From assembly GCA_934133015.1 (NCBI GenBank), contig CAKPAQ010000056.1, positions 1 through 6,095 of the forward strand: 6,095 nucleotides of DNA, in the 5' to 3' direction. Positions within the stretch are counted from its first letter, which is position 1. Every line of letters starts with the position of its first letter. Below are positions 4,239 to 6,095 of this stretch, one piece after another. This DNA is from an uncultured Bacilli bacterium. Its GTDB lineage: Bacteria; Bacillota_I; Bacilli_A; RF39; UBA660. Both the position numbers and the translations under genes were made by a program. Below the pieces are notes generated by a model. That model saw nothing but the letters and a program-made list of their open reading frames with translations, did no database searches and was not told where the DNA came from.

Positions 4239-6095
4239 ATGAATAAAGACATAATATTAGAAATAAGTAAAAATTTAAGTATAACTGAAAAACAAGTAGA
4301 AACAGTTTTGAACTTATTGAGTGAAGGTAATACTATACCTTTTATTGCGAGATATAGAAAGGATTTAACTGGTGCTTTAGATGAAGAAATTATACGTAGT
4401 ATTAGTGAAGTCTATGAATATCAAGTTAACTTATTAAAAAGAAAAGAAGATGTAATTAGATTAATAGATGAAAAAGGTTTACTTACTCCAGAATTAAGTG
4501 AAGCAATTATGAAATGTCAAAAACTAGTTGAAGTTGAAGACTTATATAGACCATTTAAAGAAAAGAAAAAGACTAAAGCTACAGAAGCTATAAAAAATGG
4601 ATTAGAACCACTTGCTAAAATTATTATGAGTTTTCCAATTAATGGTTCAATAGAAATGTTAGCTTCAAAATATGTAACAGAAAATGTTAAAAATGTAGAA
4701 GAAGCTATTCAAGGAGCTAAATATATTATTGCTGAATGGATAAGTGATAATGCTGGATATAGAAAATGGATTAGAAATTTTGTTTATAGAAATGGTATCT
4801 TAACTACTAAAGTTAAAAAAGAAAATCCTGATTTAAAAAAAGTTTACGAAATGTACTATGATTATAGTGAAGAAGTTAGAAATATTAAACCACATCGTGT
4901 TTTAGCTATAAATAGGGCAGAAGATGAAAAAGTATTGACTGTTTCAATTAATATAAATAAAGAAGAAATTATCAAATATTTAGAGTCAAAATTAATAAAA
5001 AATAAGGATAGTTTTGTTATTAATATAGTTAATGATGCGATAGAAGATAGTTTTAAAAGATTAATTTATCCTTCAATAGAAAGAGAAATTAGAAGTGAAT
5101 TAACAGAAAAAGCTAATGTTGTAGCTATAGAAAACTTTGGTAAAAATGTAGAAAGCTTATTGCTACAACCACCAATAAAGGAAAAAATTGTGTTAGCTTT
5201 TGATCCTGGTTATACAAATGGTTGTAAATTGGCTGTTATTGATAAAACAGGTAAATATTTATATTCAACAGTAATAAAGCCTTTTACTTCATCTCAGGCA
5301 TCTTTAGAACAAAGTAAAATAATTCTTAAAAATTTAATAAATCAATATAATGTTGATATAGTAGCTATTGGAAATGGAACTGCTTCACGTGAAAGCGAAG
5401 CATTAGTAGCTGAAATTATTAAGACAATTGATAGAAAAGTTGAATATATAATTGTTAGTGAGGCAGGAGCATCTATTTATAGCACTGAAAAAGTAGCTCA
5501 AGAAGAATTTCCTAACTTGTCTCCAAATGAACGAAGTGCAGTGTCAATTGGAAGAAGATTACAGGATCCACTTGCAGAATTAGTTAAAATTCCACCTGAA
5601 GGAATTGGAGTTGGATTATATCAACATGATGTACCACAAAAAGATTTAAAACAAAGCTTAGATTTTGTAGTAGAAAAAGCTGTTAATAGTGTTGGTGTTA
5701 ATGTTAATACTGCGTCTAGTTCACTTTTAAAATATGTTTCTGGTATTACTAAAACTTATATTGATAAAATAATAAAATATCGTGATTCACATGGAAAAAT
5801 TAATTCTAGAGAAGAGTTGAAAAAGCAGAAAATATTGAGTGATAAAGTATATGAACAGGCTATTGGTTTTTTAAGAATAACTAATGGTGATAATATTTTA
5901 GATGTTACTGATATACATCCAGAAAGCTATGATGTAGCTTTAAAATTGTTACAACGTATAAACTGTAGTGTTAATGATATTGGAACAGAAAAACTAGTTA
6001 ATTGTTTAAATAGTATTGATGTTACTAATATGGCTAAAGAACTAAGTACTGATTTTTATACACTTGATGATATTGTTAAATCTTTAATTAAACCT
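4239..6095 (+). CDS. tex: Tex family RNA-binding transcription accessory protein (3' end missing)
   Basis: The frame is open for 619 codons to the window edge with no stop. Tex proteins are usually about 720-780 residues, so roughly the last 100-150, including the S1 RNA-binding domain, are outside. The visible order is typical: an N-terminal helical region with IPFIARYRK (33-41) and the conserved DLYRPFKEKKKTKAT block near residue 106; a YqgF/RNase H-like domain opening at AFDPGYTNGCK (320-330) and containing IGNGTASRE (377-385); the SEAGASIYS block (407-415); and a helix-hairpin-helix region with NTASSSLLKYVSGI (490-503), GFLRI (543-547) and HPESY (560-564). Tex binds RNA and is linked to transcription and to toxin or virulence gene expression in several bacteria; it is cytoplasmic and related to eukaryotic Spt6. 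The YqgF fold is usually regarded as lacking nuclease activity in Tex. The gene follows a terminator, so it probably uses its own promoter, perhaps at 4212-4220. Confidence 0.96.
   Translation, partial: MNKDIILEISKNLSITEKQVETVLNLLSEGNTIPFIARYRKDLTGALDEEIIRSISEVYEYQVNLLKRKEDVIRLIDEKGLLTPELSEAIMKCQKLVEVEDLYRPFKEKKKTKATEAIKNGLEPLAKIIMSFPINGSIEMLASKYVTENVKNVEEAIQGAKYIIAEWISDNAGYRKWIRNFVYRNGILTTKVKKENPDLKKVYEMYYDYSEEVRNIKPHRVLAINRAEDEKVLTVSININKEEIIKYLESKLIKNKDSFVINIVNDAIEDSFKRLIYPSIEREIRSELTEKANVVAIENFGKNVESLLLQPPIKEKIVLAFDPGYTNGCKLAVIDKTGKYLYSTVIKPFTSSQASLEQSKIILKNLINQYNVDIVAIGNGTASRESEALVAEIIKTIDRKVEYIIVSEAGASIYSTEKVAQEEFPNLSPNERSAVSIGRRLQDPLAELVKIPPEGIGVGLYQHDVPQKDLKQSLDFVVEKAVNSVGVNVNTASSSLLKYVSGITKTYIDKIIKYRDSHGKINSREELKKQKILSDKVYEQAIGFLRITNGDNILDVTDIHPESYDVALKLLQRINCSVNDIGTEKLVNCLNSIDVTNMAKELSTDFYTLDDIVKSLIKP

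Overview
The window is about 6.1 kb of very AT-rich DNA carrying four genes, all on the + strand. The codon use (AAA, GAA, TTA, AGA, ATA, AAT) and the Gram-positive style Shine-Dalgarno, promoter and terminator signals point to a low-GC Firmicute/Bacilli or Mollicutes-related gut-type bacterium; uncultured RF39-like lineages are my best guess. All tryptophans in the four reading frames are TGG, no TGA occurs inside them, and one gene ends in TGA just before a terminator. The standard bacterial code therefore fits better than the Mycoplasma code. I see no mobile element, RNA gene, CRISPR array or integration scar.

Layout: (1) 2-790 is the C-terminal part of a gene that starts before the window. 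It looks like a surface or pseudopilin-like protein ending in a DUF6273-like module. (2) 791-915 is an intergenic leader with an extended -10 promoter followed by a terminator-like hairpin; the hairpin lies between that promoter and the next gene. (3) 916-2907 encodes a 663-residue two-part protein: a MepA-like MATE efflux transporter joined at its cytoplasmic C-terminus to a complete cytidylate-kinase-like (Cytidylate_kin2) domain. It ends at a strong intrinsic terminator. (4) 2908-3134 holds two candidate tandem promoters. (5) 3135-4187 encodes an unrecognised 350-residue protein with a Tyr-rich N-terminus, a very lysine-rich core of 56-residue tandem repeats, and an acidic Asn-rich tail carrying repeated F-[ND]-F-D-[LV]-x-P motifs. 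Its terminator overlaps its own stop codon. (6) 4239 to the window end is tex, the conserved S1-family RNA-binding transcription accessory protein, cut off before its S1 domain.

The genes appear to be separate transcription units rather than one operon: three intrinsic terminators and at least two good promoters lie between them, and they share no obvious pathway. The points most worth attention are the transporter-kinase fusion, the hairpin-containing leader in front of it (possible attenuator or pseudoknot), and the uncharacterised basic-repeat/acidic-tail protein next to tex.
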